Below, piece after piece: positions 41,176 through 50,212 of a stretch of DNA of 64,000 nucleotides. The position numbers and the translations under genes are program-made. Below the pieces are notes generated by a model. It saw only the letters and a program-made list of their open reading frames with translations. It did no database searches and was not told the origin of the DNA. This DNA comes from DASSUW01 sp963844205 (lineage in GTDB: Bacteria; Actinomycetota; Thermoleophilia; Solirubrobacterales; Solirubrobacteraceae). Location: NCBI GenBank assembly GCA_963844205.1, contig CAWJNK010000014.1:248001-312000 (forward strand), written 5' to 3'. How positions within the stretch are numbered: the first letter of the stretch is position 1; each line of letters begins with the position of its first letter.

Positions 41176-43182
41176 ATGCCCAACTCGCTTCGCAGCTTCG
41201 TCGCGGTCGTGTCGACCGCCGGTATCGCGCTCGTCGGCGTCGTCGGCCTGCACGCGCCAGGAGACCTTCTCGGCCGCGTCGACGCGCTGCTCGTGCTGTT
41301 CGCCGTGGCGATCCTCGTAGCCGAGCTGTTCCCGCTCGACATCCCGGGCCACGAAGGACAGGCGACGTTCTCGACGACGTTCGCATTCGCACTCCTGCTG
41401 GCAGGAGGGACCACGGTCGTCATCCTCACGCACGTCCTCTGCGTCGTCCTGGCCGATCTGCTGCGGCGACGCCCGATCGAGAAGATCGTGTTCAACGCTG
41501 CGCAGTACGCACTCTCCTGGGGCGCGGCGGGCGGCGTGCTGGCACTGGCGGCATCCGGACTTCCCCATCACGGCGGCCTGGAGTACCTCGACGCCGTCCA
41601 CACCCCGGCGGTCCTTGCGGCGATCGGGACGTTCCTGATCGTGAACGTGATCCTCGCGAGTACCGCGCCTGCACTCGCCGATGGGGCGCGCCCGCTCGAC
41701 TACATGCGCGCCGACCTCGGGTTCCAGCTCGCGAGCACCGTCGTCCTGGTGACACTCGTGCCGATCCTCCTCGTCGTTGCCGCCTACGACGCCGCGTTGA
41801 TTCCCCTGCTGTGGATACCGCTGGTAGCCATCGAACTCGGCGGGCGGCAAGCGGTCATCAACCAGTACCAGGCAACCCACGACACGCTCACCGGGTTGCC
41901 CAACCGCGCGCACCTTCACGACCGCCTCGCCGCCGCGCTCCGACATACCCGCGCCGATGACGCGCTGGTGGGCGTCATGGTCATGGACCTCGACGGCTTC
42001 AAGGAGGTCAACGACACGCTCGGGCATCACCACGGCGATCTGCTGCTCCAGCAGGTCGCCACGCGGCTGCGCGAGCAGACTCGAGCATCGGATGTCGTGA
42101 CCCGGCTCGGCGGCGACGAGTTCGCGGTGCTCCTGCCGTCGCCGCACGACCTCGACGAGTGCATCGCAGTTGCCCAACGGCTGCTCGAGGGGCTCCAGGG
42201 ACCGATGCATATCGCGGGGGCCGATATCGACGTGCGCGCGAGCGTGGGCATCGCGATTGCACCGGTCGGCGGCGACGGCGTCGACGGGCTTCTGAGCCGA
42301 GCGGACGTGGCCATGTATCACGCCAAGGAGACCGGTACGGGCTGGGCCGCGTACCACGACGAGCTCAATGTGCACACCCCGGAGCGCCTCGCACTCGTCG
42401 CGGAGCTTCGTCGCGCGATCGAGCGCGACGAGCTTCTCTTGCACTACCAGCCCAAGATCGATCTTGCGACGGGTGTGCTGCAGGGTGTCGAGGCGCTCGT
42501 GCGCTGGCGCCATCCCGAACGCGGCATGATGCCGCCGGCCGAGTTCGTCGGCCTCGCCGAGCACACCGGCCTCATCCGCCCGCTGACCCGCTGGGTGATG
42601 CGTGAGGCGATCGCACAGTCCCGGCGTTGGCGCAGCGACGGCTTGGAGGTCCCCGTGGCCGTCAACCTCTCGGTCCGGGCACTGACGCGTGACCTTCCCG
42701 ACGAAATCGGGGCCCTGCTGGCCGAGACCTGCGTGACGGGCGAGTGGCTCGAGCTCGAGATCACGGAGACCATGGTGATGCAGAATCCCGCGGAGGGTCT
42801 CGCCATCCTGGAGCGGCTCGCCTCGCTTGGGATACGGCTGTCGGTCGACGACTTCGGCACCGGATATTCCTCGCTCGGGTATCTCAAGCGCCTTCCCGTC
42901 AGCGAGATCAAGATCGACCGCTCCTTCGTCACGAACATGGACCATGACGAATCCGACCGGGCGATCGTGCGATCCACGATCGACCTCGCCGGCCACTTGG
43001 ACTTGACGGTCGTCGCCGAGGGCGTCGAGTCGTCCGCTGTCCTCAACGAACTGCGCGACTTCGGCTGTTCCTCCGCCCAGGGCTTCCACATCAGCCCGCC
43101 GCTCGAGCCCGACGCGCTACTCGGCTGGGCCTCCGCACTGGCGGCGAAGTCGTCGACCTCGCGCCTGACAGCCGCCGCCTGA
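41176..43182 (+). CDS. membrane-anchored GGDEF-EAL cyclic-di-GMP enzyme
   Basis: A 668-residue protein. Residues 1-225 hold about six membrane helices (an MASE-like sensor region), followed by a short linker. The GGDEF domain starts near 235 (YQATHDTLTGLPNRAHLHDR), with the intact active-site motif GGDEF at residues 312-316. The EAL domain begins about 395, with EAL at 439-441 (GVEALVRWRHPERG), ELEITETMVM and DDFGTGYSSLGYL. Both catalytic signatures appear complete, so synthesis and breakdown of c-di-GMP are both possible; often one domain is regulatory. It starts 28 nt after the peptide gene terminator with a weak ribosome site. Confidence 0.93.
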   Translation: MPNSLRSFVAVVSTAGIALVGVVGLHAPGDLLGRVDALLVLFAVAILVAELFPLDIPGHEGQATFSTTFAFALLLAGGTTVVILTHVLCVVLADLLRRRPIEKIVFNAAQYALSWGAAGGVLALAASGLPHHGGLEYLDAVHTPAVLAAIGTFLIVNVILASTAPALADGARPLDYMRADLGFQLASTVVLVTLVPILLVVAAYDAALIPLLWIPLVAIELGGRQAVINQYQATHDTLTGLPNRAHLHDRLAAALRHTRADDALVGVMVMDLDGFKEVNDTLGHHHGDLLLQQVATRLREQTRASDVVTRLGGDEFAVLLPSPHDLDECIAVAQRLLEGLQGPMHIAGADIDVRASVGIAIAPVGGDGVDGLLSRADVAMYHAKETGTGWAAYHDELNVHTPERLALVAELRRAIERDELLLHYQPKIDLATGVLQGVEALVRWRHPERGMMPPAEFVGLAEHTGLIRPLTRWVMREAIAQSRRWRSDGLEVPVAVNLSVRALTRDLPDEIGALLAETCVTGEWLELEITETMVMQNPAEGLAILERLASLGIRLSVDDFGTGYSSLGYLKRLPVSEIKIDRSFVTNMDHDESDRAIVRSTIDLAGHLDLTVVAEGVESSAVLNELRDFGCSSAQGFHISPPLEPDALLGWASALAAKSSTSRLTAAA

Positions 43183-43261
43183 CCACGACCGGCGATCGGC
43201 CTCGAGAGTCCACCGGAACGCAGACGGGCCGCGAGGCCCACCTGCCAGCGGAGAGTGGCGG

Positions 43262-44752
43262 CTAGTCCGCGACCCGGATGGTGCCGGCGTCGCGCTCGAT
43301 CTGCCTGCGCCCGCGCGTGTCGGTCGCCTGCACCTCGGCGCTCAGCGTCTTGCCGGCCAGGCTCGCGTCGAGCCGCAGCGCCAGCCGCGCGGTGACCGTC
43401 GTGCCCTTATGGCTGAGCCGAGTGCGCTTGCGCATCAGCTCGACCGACCCGCCGGCGACGATCCGCTCGGCGCGCGGACGGATCACGATCTTGCCCACCC
43501 GCGTACCGGCCTGCGTGAGCCGCAGCTCGACCGTGCGCAGCGCGCGCCAGCTCCTGGGGTGACGCCAGCTCAGCCGCAGACGAGCCGGCTGGCCCGCCTT
43601 GGTCTCGAGCGTCGCGGGGGCGAGCCGCAGCCTGCCCACCTGCGCGACCGTCGTGCTCTCGCAGCCTCCGAATCCGTCACGGCTGTCCAGCTGCGCGGTG
43701 TCGATGCCCGACCCGCAGCCGACGACGTCTTCGAACCCGTCCTGGGCAAGGATCGTGTCGTTGCTCTCCTGACCGAGGATGGTGTCCGGCCCGCTGCGCC
43801 CGTCGATGATGTTTGCCGCGCTGCTGCCGACCAGCGCGTCGGCGAAGTTGGAGCCGGTGATGTGCTCGACGCTGGGACGGACGTCGTCCTGCTCGCCCGT
43901 GGCGCCGTCGTTGCGCACACCGTCGAGCGACACGCTGACCCCGCTCGTGCGGGTCCCGTACGTGATCTTGTCGCTGGCGCCGTTGCCGCCCGTGAGCGTG
44001 TCGGCGCCGTTGAGCGCTGAGCCCTCGTCGATGAGATCGGTGCCCCCGCCGGTGTCGATCACGTCGTTGCCGTTGAGGCCACGGAAGGTCTCGTTGCGGT
44101 TGGACCCGCGGAGCGTGTCGTTGAAGTTCGATCCTTCGATCACCTCGATGTCCTTCTCGAGGGCTTCGAGGTCCCCGGGCCGACCGTCGTCGAACGTGGC
44201 CACGCTGCCGACCTCATCGAGCCTGACGTCCACACGGCTATTGGCCAAGCGATAGGTCACCGTGTCTACAGCGAGGTCGTCGATGTCTCCGTGGCCTTCA
44301 TAGAGCACGGGCTCGATCTCACGGCCAAAGCCGGCCTGGCGGAGCCCGCCGAGGATCGTGTCGGCGCCGGAGCCACCGGACACGATGCCCTCGTGTGGAG
44401 CGGTGTACGTGATCGTGTCGTTCTTGTCGCGGCCGTCCACAAAGATGGAATTGGCGGTTCCAGGGCAGATCGCGTCGGCCGCGCTGGTGATCCGGCATTC
44501 GCCGCTGAGCGTCGTGATCGACACCTGGTCGTCGATGACGATCCCGGCGGCGGTGAGGCTGACCCGCACGTTGTTGACCTCGTTCGGGTGGCCCGAGTAG
44601 AAGACGGCCCCGCCGTTGGCGTTGTCGATGAAGCTCACGATCGCGGCATCGGCGGCCGCGGGGAGCGCCGTCACGGCGAACGTCGCTACGGCGCTCGCGA
44701 GCAGGGCGCGCCCGAATCGCCGGCGCGGCCGGTTGGTGGTGTGCGATTTCAT
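43262..44752 (-). CDS. secreted hemolysin-type calcium-binding repeat protein
   Basis: A 496-residue exported protein with a signal peptide ending near residue 36 (AAADAAIV). About residues 110-345 contain RTX-like GGxGxDxxx nonapeptides (SGGSGADTILGG, GLNGNDVIDTGGGTDLIDE, DGRSGPDTILGQESNDTILA) that fold into a calcium-binding beta-roll. The C-terminal 130 residues are an Arg-rich beta domain (RLRLAPATLETKAGQPARLR to GTIRVAD). No protease or lipase motif occurs, so it is probably a structural or adhesive surface protein. It is convergent with the GGDEF-EAL gene, with a small GGGCC-GCGA-GGCCC hairpin between them (about 43227-43240). Confidence 0.85.
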   Translation of the reverse strand: MKSHTTNRPRRRFGRALLASAVATFAVTALPAAADAAIVSFIDNANGGAVFYSGHPNEVNNVRVSLTAAGIVIDDQVSITTLSGECRITSAADAICPGTANSIFVDGRDKNDTITYTAPHEGIVSGGSGADTILGGLRQAGFGREIEPVLYEGHGDIDDLAVDTVTYRLANSRVDVRLDEVGSVATFDDGRPGDLEALEKDIEVIEGSNFNDTLRGSNRNETFRGLNGNDVIDTGGGTDLIDEGSALNGADTLTGGNGASDKITYGTRTSGVSVSLDGVRNDGATGEQDDVRPSVEHITGSNFADALVGSSAANIIDGRSGPDTILGQESNDTILAQDGFEDVVGCGSGIDTAQLDSRDGFGGCESTTVAQVGRLRLAPATLETKAGQPARLRLSWRHPRSWRALRTVELRLTQAGTRVGKIVIRPRAERIVAGGSVELMRKRTRLSHKGTTVTARLALRLDASLAGKTLSAEVQATDTRGRRQIERDAGTIRVAD

Positions 44753-44827
44753 GCCGGCAGGGTCCGGGAGGGCCCTTACGGCCGAGCTACGGCGTTGTTA
44801 CGGCCGGGCGTGCCATCCTGCCGAGCG

Positions 44828-45148
44828 ATGATCGTCCGCATGTGGACCGGCACCGTCCGCACCGCCGACGCGGACGAGTACGCCGACTACATCCGCGACA
44901 CCGGCTTCGCGGAGTACGGCCGCACGCCCGGCAACCGCGGCGCCTGGCTCCTCCGCCGAGAGCACGAAGACAGCACGACGTTCACCACGCTGTCGCTGTG
45001 GGGCTCGCTCGACGCGATCCGCGCGTTCGCCGGCGAGGACATCGAAGCCGCCGTCCTCTACCCCGAGGACGAGCGCTACCTCATCGACGGACGGTCGACC
45101 ATCGTCCACTACGAGGTCGACGACCACATCCCCGACCCGGAGGCGTGA
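44828..45148 (+). CDS. antibiotic biosynthesis monooxygenase-like small protein
   Basis: A 106-residue dimeric alpha/beta-barrel-type protein: MIVRMWTGTVRTADADEYAD, FTTLSLWGSLDAIRAFAGED and a closing strand VHYEVDD. The pattern matches the ABM/DUF-type ferredoxin-like fold in which the Trp/Phe-lined cavity binds aromatic substrates. The enzymatic role is uncertain. It is followed 2 nt downstream by a cupin/TPR protein, so the two are probably an operon. The start ATG has no Shine-Dalgarno. Confidence 0.78.
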   Translation: MIVRMWTGTVRTADADEYADYIRDTGFAEYGRTPGNRGAWLLRREHEDSTTFTTLSLWGSLDAIRAFAGEDIEAAVLYPEDERYLIDGRSTIVHYEVDDHIPDPEA

Positions 45149-45150
45149 CG

Positions 45151-45780
45151 ATGCGATATGCGGTCGCCCGGCTCGAGGAGGTCGAGTCCATCCCCGGCCC
45201 CGGTTCCCTGACCTGGCACCCGGTCCGTGCCCACTTCGATCTGCGCGCCTTCGGCTGCAACGCGTACACCGCCGCGGCGGCCGGAGAGGATGTCGTCGAG
45301 CCTCACGACGAGGCGGGAGACCCCGGCCACGAGGAGCTGTACTTCGTCCACGCCGGCCGCGCGCGCTTCAGCCTCGACGGCGAGGACATCGAGGCGGGCC
45401 CGGGCACGTACGTCTTCGTGCGCGACCCCGCCGTCCACCGGCACGCCGTGGCGCTCGAGGCCGGGACGACGGTGCTCTCGTTCGGCGCGCCACCGACGTT
45501 CGAGCCGTCGGGCTGGGAGTGGTCGTTCCGCGCCGAGCCGCTGGTCGAGAGCGATCCCGCCCGAGCCCGCGAGATCCTCGAGGAGGGAGCGCGAACGCGA
45601 CCCGACTCGGCGAGCATCCAGTACGCGCTCGCCCGCCTGGAGATCCGCCAGGGGCGCCGCGACGCGGCCGTTGCGGCAGCGCGCCGGGCGCTCGAGCTCG
45701 TGCCGGCCGAGCAGCGAGACGAGCTTCGCTCCGACATGCGCGCTCACCCCGCGCTCGTCGATCTCCGCGACGAGCTGTAG
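45151..45780 (+). CDS. cupin domain protein with C-terminal TPR-like helices
   Basis: A 209-residue protein. Residues 35-125 are a cupin barrel (VVEPHDEAGDPGHEELYFVH, ARFSLDGEDIEAGPGTYVFV, AVHRHAVALEAGTTVLSFG). The metal site His/Glu residues HDE...GHEELYF and the later His pair are present. Residues 145-200 are two TPR-like helices (ALARLEIRQGRRDAAVAAAR). It starts 2 nt after the ABM-like gene. Cupins bind metals and small ligands; the role is unknown. The TPR tail suggests protein-protein contact. Confidence 0.82.
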   Translation: MRYAVARLEEVESIPGPGSLTWHPVRAHFDLRAFGCNAYTAAAAGEDVVEPHDEAGDPGHEELYFVHAGRARFSLDGEDIEAGPGTYVFVRDPAVHRHAVALEAGTTVLSFGAPPTFEPSGWEWSFRAEPLVESDPARAREILEEGARTRPDSASIQYALARLEIRQGRRDAAVAAARRALELVPAEQRDELRSDMRAHPALVDLRDEL

Positions 45781-45837
45781 CCGCGGGCGAGCAGGGCGAG
45801 GACCGCGGGCGCCGCCGACGAGCCCGCTGGGCGCGCG

Positions 45838-46224
45838 CTATTTCTGGCTTGCGATCTGGATCAGGTTGCCACACGTGTCATCGAGCACGGCGGTGGTGAC
45901 CGAGGGCATCTCGAGCGGCTGCTGCGTGAACATGACCCCCAAGCCGCGCAGTCGGTCGTATTCGGCGTTGACGTCGTCGACGGCGAACGACGTGTAGGGA
46001 ATGCCGTCATCGGCGAGCGCCTGCTTGAAGGGCTTGGCGGCGGGGTGGCCATCCGGCTCGAGCAGCAACTCGGTCCCGTCCGGGTCATCCGGCGAGACGA
46101 CGGTCAGCCAGCGCGCCTCGCCGACGGGAACATCGGTCTTCTTCTGGAATCCGAGAATCTCCGTGTAGAACCGCAGGGCCTTGGCCTGGTCATCCACGAG
46201 GACGCTTGCCAGGTTGATCCGCAT
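45838..46224 (-). CDS. VOC/glyoxalase-superfamily protein
   Basis: A 128-residue VOC domain protein: MRINLASVLVDDQAKALRFY, GEARWLTVVSPDDPDGTELL, FAVDDVNAEYDRLRGLGVMF and TTAVLDDTCGNLIQIA. Extradiol-dioxygenase/bleomycin-resistance fold. The ATG has a GAGGAGG site and overlaps the upstream ArsR gene end by 35 bp, so both are expressed from the ArsR promoter. ArsR-VOC pairs are common, and the VOC protein is often the controlled enzyme. Confidence 0.88.
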   Translation of the reverse strand: MRINLASVLVDDQAKALRFYTEILGFQKKTDVPVGEARWLTVVSPDDPDGTELLLEPDGHPAAKPFKQALADDGIPYTSFAVDDVNAEYDRLRGLGVMFTQQPLEMPSVTTAVLDDTCGNLIQIASQK

Positions 46225-46516
46225 CGCTTGGTCCTCCTCTGTATTCCTCGATCGGCCAGCGCGCCACGATGCCCTGCAGCGGCGTGGTGTCGAGGTAGTG
46301 GAACTTGTACCTGCCCTCGCGCCGGCTGCTCACGAGCCCAGCCGCCTCGAGCACCTCCAGGTGCTGCGAGATCGCCTGTCGCGACAACCCGAGCTCGTGC
46401 TTCATGGTGAGTCTCGTGCAGAGCTCGAACAGCGTCTGGCCGTCCCGATCGGAGAGCTCGTCGAGAATCGCTCGCCTCGCGGGCGCCGCAAGCGCGTGGA
46501 AGACATCGCTCAACAC
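46190..46516 (-). CDS. ArsR-family transcriptional repressor
   Basis: A 108-residue winged-helix regulator: VFHALAAPARRAILDELSDR, LTMKHELGLSRQAISQHLEV with the recognition helix, LEAAGLVSSRREGRYKFHYL. No Cys metal site is evident, so it belongs to the non-metal ArsR/YdfF-like group paired with VOC or SRPBCC proteins. GTG 46516 was chosen; an upstream in-frame TTG lies inside the palindromic operator and is unlikely. Its TATAAT -10 box ends 4 nt before this GTG, so the mRNA is nearly or fully leaderless. Confidence 0.87.
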   Translation of the reverse strand: MLSDVFHALAAPARRAILDELSDRDGQTLFELCTRLTMKHELGLSRQAISQHLEVLEAAGLVSSRREGRYKFHYLDTTPLQGIVARWPIEEYRGGPSDADQPGKRPRG

Positions 46517-46518
46517 GG

Positions 46519-46552
46519 CGATTATAGGCAAGCCGTCGCTTGCCTATAATCG
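46519..46552. promoter_or_regulatory. perfect 15-bp palindromic operator with a TATAAT box on each strand
   Basis: Arms 46519-46533 and 46538-46552 are exact inverted repeats around CGTC. Each arm contains TATAAT reading outward: 46526-46521 on the minus strand for ArsR, and 46545-46550 on the plus strand toward the beta-propeller gene. A repressor bound here would block both -10 boxes. This fits autoregulation by the adjacent ArsR protein. Confidence 0.8.
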
Positions 46553-46633
46553 TGGCGACACGCTCCGCCTCCGGCAGGCGCGGGCGTCGCGCGCGTGTGG
46601 TCGACGCTCGAGCGGGTACCTTCTGGGCGGGAC

Positions 46634-48446
46634 ATGCGGCTCGGGATCCTCGCGGTGGCTGCCCTGCTCGGCCTGACTATCGGCCCAGCCCCAGCGCGCG
46701 CCGCAGACGAGACGAAACAGATCCTCGTCGACCCGCAGCACAGCAACTCGGTCCCGGACAGCCCGCTGCGGCCGCCGCTGGAGTTGCGCTGGCAGGCGAA
46801 CCTCGGGCACGTCTCCTCGAACGTCGTTGTCACGGGTGGGCGGGTGTTCTACGTGCGCGACCCGGGCGACGGGCTGCAGATCACGGCGCTCCGCGCCAGC
46901 GACGGCGCACCGTTGTGGAATCGCCCGTGGACGCCCACGAACTGGGGGCGCAACGGGCTCGCGTATGACGGCGGCCGGCTGTTCGTCGTCGGCAACTCCA
47001 GAGGCGAGCGGCCGAGGGACGCTCACGTCGAGGCGATCGACGCGGTCCTCGGGCGCGCTGATCTGGAGCCGCACCCTTCCCGCTGACTACGGCGCCGGCT
47101 CCTTCCCGACGGTCGCAGCCGGCGAGCTGTACCTGCTCGCCTCCGGCGAAGCCACGCAGCTGTACGCCCTGCGGCAGTCCGACGGCAGCGACCGCTGGGG
47201 GCCGAAGACCCTGCCGGGCGGCGACAGCAGCACCCCGGCCCTGGACGGCGCGAACGTCTACCTATCGCTGGGAGGCCCGCAGACGTACGCGCTCGACCGC
47301 GCCTCCGGGGCGCAGCGGTGGCACTACGGTGTGTGCTGCGGCGGCGGTGGTACGACGCCGAAGCTCGTCGGCGACCGCTTATTCGCCGACTCCGGCTTGA
47401 TCCACGACATCCGCGATGGGCATGTGCTGGGGGATTACTGGAGCGGAGGGATTCCGACCTGGTCCGGCGACCTCGGTGTCGCGTACGGCAACAACTCGTT
47501 GCGCGGCTTCGGCCCGACCTTCGAGACGACGCGCTGGACCTTCCAGATCGACCGCTACGGCTCCTACCTGTCGGCGCCGTTCATCGCCGGCCCTTACGCG
47601 TACGTCTCGACGACCGACCTCCCACCGTGGCATCTCATGGCGCTGCGGCTGACCGACGGTGCGCGCGTCTGGTGCGAGCTCACCGACCTGCCGCCCGGCT
47701 CGTACTCGAGCGCGCGGCCGCACCCGGTGGCAGCCGGCGACGGGCTGCTGCTCGTCAACAAGGGCTACGGGCTGGCGGCGTACGCGTCGGGCGGCCAGCC
47801 GTCCGCCTGCACGTCGCTGCCGCAATCGTCCGCGGCAGGGCAGCCGTCCCTTGAGCTGACCGTCTCCCGCCGGAGTCTGCGGCTCGGCCAGCGCACGCGC
47901 CTCGCCGCCCGGCTGGCCGGGATGGCGGCCGCGAGCGGCCGCACGGTCGCGCTCGACGTCGACCCTTGGCCGTTCGACGGCCGCTATCGGCGCGCGGCCG
48001 TCGCCAGGACGGGCAGCGACGGGATCGCCGTGCTGCGGTACGCGCCGCGCCGGAACGTCAGCGTGCGCGCCCGGCTGGTCGGCGACCTGCAACTCGTCAG
48101 CCCGCCCGCGACGGTCTACGCCGACCTCCCGATCAGCGTCCGCAAGCGCGACGCCGGCGGCCGCCACGCGCGGCTGCGCGTGACGATTCGCGCAGCCAGG
48201 CGCGCACAGATCTTGCGGCGGCGCATTTACGGTTACCTGGCGCGCGCCGCCAAGCCGTGGCGACGCGTCGCCGACGGCCGCTGGCGGATCGGCCCGCGCT
48301 CGACCACCGTCACGCTGCGCTACCCACCCGGTCGGCTCGGGCCCGGCGACCGCTGGCTCGTCTGCACTCGCGAGCGCGAGCCCGACGCATTCGGACGCCC
48401 GACGCGGATCGACCGGCTCTGCGGTCGACGCACGTTGCCGCGCTGA
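46634..48446 (+). pseudogene. frameshifted secreted PQQ-like beta-propeller protein
   Basis: The N-terminal part (ATG 46634, signal peptide to APARAADETK) reads to HVEAIDAV. The continuation SSGALIWSRTLPADYG lies in another frame, so one extra G near 47044 breaks the gene. The two parts together would encode about 600 residues: a quinoprotein-type (PQQ-like) propeller over residues 30-390 (ASDGAPLWNRPW, QTYALDRASGAQRWHY, FIAGPYAYVSTT), then a long Arg-rich C-terminal beta domain. Conservation on both sides of the break suggests a recent mutation, a sequencing error or programmed slippage. A product of 539 residues or fewer from an internal start would lack the export signal. Confidence 0.72.
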
Positions 48447-48512
48447 CGAGCCGGCGCGTCCCGCCCCTCCCCGTCGGGCACCACCAGCCTCGATAGCCCG
48501 TTCGCCAAGCGG

Positions 48513-48536
48513 AGGCCGCGCCCGGCCGCGCGGCCT
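48513..48536. terminator. hairpin between convergent genes
   Basis: Arms AGGCCGCG (48513-48520) and CGCGGCCT (48529-48536) with an 8-nt GC loop, lying in the 178-nt convergent gap between the propeller gene and the haloperoxidase-like gene. Likely bidirectional terminator. Confidence 0.5.
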
Positions 48537-48624
48537 TGGCTCAGCAGTAAATCGTCAGTTCAGGACGTGTCCCTGGCGACGCCATGTCGCCAGGCGCGAG
48601 CGGCTCGGCCGTGTTCTGCACGGA

Positions 48625-49881
48625 TCAGCGGAAGGCGTGCCGGTTGCCCCAGTGGGCGACGCGGCGCCCGATCTTCGCGGCCTCCTCGTCGGCGAACCGG
48701 AAGTGGATGCCGGACCATACGCGCGCGTCGACGATGTCGTCGCACACCTCCGAGAAACTCGTGAACGGGCGCGTCACGCCGCCGATGGTGGTTCCGGTGA
48801 ACATGGCCTGGTCGCGGCCGTAGAAGTCCTGCATCGTGTCCGCGACCGAGCAGCCGAGGGCCGACAGGCCGGACGGATGGTCGGGGTAGGGCGGCGCCCC
48901 GATCAGCGAGGTCCAGCCGGTGTCGGCCTGCGTCGCGTCGTTGCCGTCGCTCGCGGCCTCGCGGATCGCCGTGACCGGGCGCCAGAAGCTGTAGCGATCC
49001 TTGTCGCGCCACGTCACGATCAGCGCGTCCGCCGCGTTGGTGTACGCGCGGGCGAGCAGCCGGGCGTGGTCGGCGAGCGCGCCGCCTTGCCCGATGGCGA
49101 CCGAGCGGAGAATGCTCGAGATGGCCCCCGTGGCGTTGCCCACGCCCCAGTACTGCGCGGCGGCCGTCTGGTCCGCCGTGCGAACGCCGCTCGCCGTCGA
49201 CCCGACCGTCTTCACCTCGTTGAAGTCGGCGGCGTAGGCGCGCGTCCCGAGTCCATGGGGCGCGCGACCACGGAACAGGTCGGGGTCTCGGAGCACGAAC
49301 GGACGGACATCCTTCAGCCAGGCCAAGGGGTCGTTGACGCCGGCGGTCGGCCGCCACTCGCCGGGCATCGTGCCGACCGAGAAGCGGAAGGCTCCGAAGC
49401 GGCCGTCGCCCGCGCGTTCCGCCAGGAGCGCGACCGCGGCGGCCTCGCCGGTGGCGATGCCGCCGGCCTTCGCCGGTCCGGCCGGAATCGCATCGAGTGC
49501 GGCCTGGTACGCGGCGTCGATGGCGGTCAGGCGCGCCGCGGGGATGCCGAGCCCGCCGTTGACGAGCACGTGGCGCGCGGCGGTCGCGACGGCGGCGTCC
49601 TGCGAGTACGAGGACTCGGCCGCGGGCGAGGAGGCATAGGGCTCGTGGCCGCCGTCGATCGCGTTCACGGCGTCGTAGACGGCGGCGTGGACCATCGCCA
49701 GGTGCGCCATCGACGGCGCGCCCTGGCCGGCGCCAGGTGGCGTGGCCGTTCCGGGCGACTGCAGCGCCGCGGCGGCGATCTGATCCCAGTCGGTGACGGT
49801 GTCCGCGCGCGCCGGAGCGGCGATCGCGAGCACAGCGAATACGGCGAACAGCCCGACGCGACACGCGAGACCGTGCATCAT
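48625..49881 (-). CDS. secreted vanadium-haloperoxidase/PAP2-family protein with altered active site
   Basis: A 418-residue exported protein (signal peptide to about residue 26, AAPARADTV). It is helical throughout, with the vanadate/phosphate-binding motifs Lys294-x6-Arg301-Pro302 (KDRYSFWRP) and Arg387...His393 (RVWSGIHF). The middle PSGH motif reads PSGL (336-339), so the His that normally protonates the bound peroxide or acts in phosphatase chemistry is Leu. The family oxidises halides with H2O2 or removes phosphate. With this change activity may be altered or lost. It is transcribed away from a copper-oxidase operon across a 331-bp control region. Confidence 0.85.
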   Translation of the reverse strand: MMHGLACRVGLFAVFAVLAIAAPARADTVTDWDQIAAAALQSPGTATPPGAGQGAPSMAHLAMVHAAVYDAVNAIDGGHEPYASSPAAESSYSQDAAVATAARHVLVNGGLGIPAARLTAIDAAYQAALDAIPAGPAKAGGIATGEAAAVALLAERAGDGRFGAFRFSVGTMPGEWRPTAGVNDPLAWLKDVRPFVLRDPDLFRGRAPHGLGTRAYAADFNEVKTVGSTASGVRTADQTAAAQYWGVGNATGAISSILRSVAIGQGGALADHARLLARAYTNAADALIVTWRDKDRYSFWRPVTAIREAASDGNDATQADTGWTSLIGAPPYPDHPSGLSALGCSVADTMQDFYGRDQAMFTGTTIGGVTRPFTSFSEVCDDIVDARVWSGIHFRFADEEAAKIGRRVAHWGNRHAFR

Positions 49882-50212
49882 CAGCTCCTCATCGGGTGGA
49901 CCGGGCCAGAGCCGCCGCGCCGGTTGGGCAGATCGCGATCGTCGATGGTGTATCCACTATCGCGATTACGGCAACACTACCGTAATCGTGCCGGTCGATG
50001 TCAACCCCGTCGAGCCGGCGGCGTCAGCGCGGGCGCGGCTAGTAGCCGTCTCGGCGGAGCGTCGCGGGGGCGCGGCGGCCATGGACAAGCGTCCGATTCG
50101 CCAGTGGCGTTGTACGCGGTAGCATCGCCGCTATCGCGATAGCGAATACGCTATCGAATGTACATCCATGCCGCAGCGAGGCGGGCTGCTCGGGGACAAG
50201 GAAGGATCCAGT
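49882..50212. promoter_or_regulatory. 331-bp divergent control region with repeated inverted motifs
   Basis: No gene fits here. The motif CTATCGCGAT occurs twice (49957-49966 and 50131-50140). Around the first is the inverted repeat CGATTACGG / CCGTAATCG (49963-49971 and 49980-49988). Around the second is a perfect 16-bp palindrome (50129-50144), whose right half pairs again with CGCTATCG at 50149-50156 across AATA. These look like operators of a TetR- or similar-type dimeric regulator acting on both divergent units; no regulator gene is adjacent. Confidence 0.6.

Noticed and set aside
43227..43240. Short GGGCC-GCGA-GGCCC hairpin as a definite terminator.
   Set aside because: Only five base pairs; mentioned with the neighbouring gene but too weak to list.
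44291..44827. Extension of the ABM-like gene to a start at 44291.
   Set aside because: That stretch is antisense to the RTX protein signal and repeats; the family N-terminus begins at the ATG at 44828.
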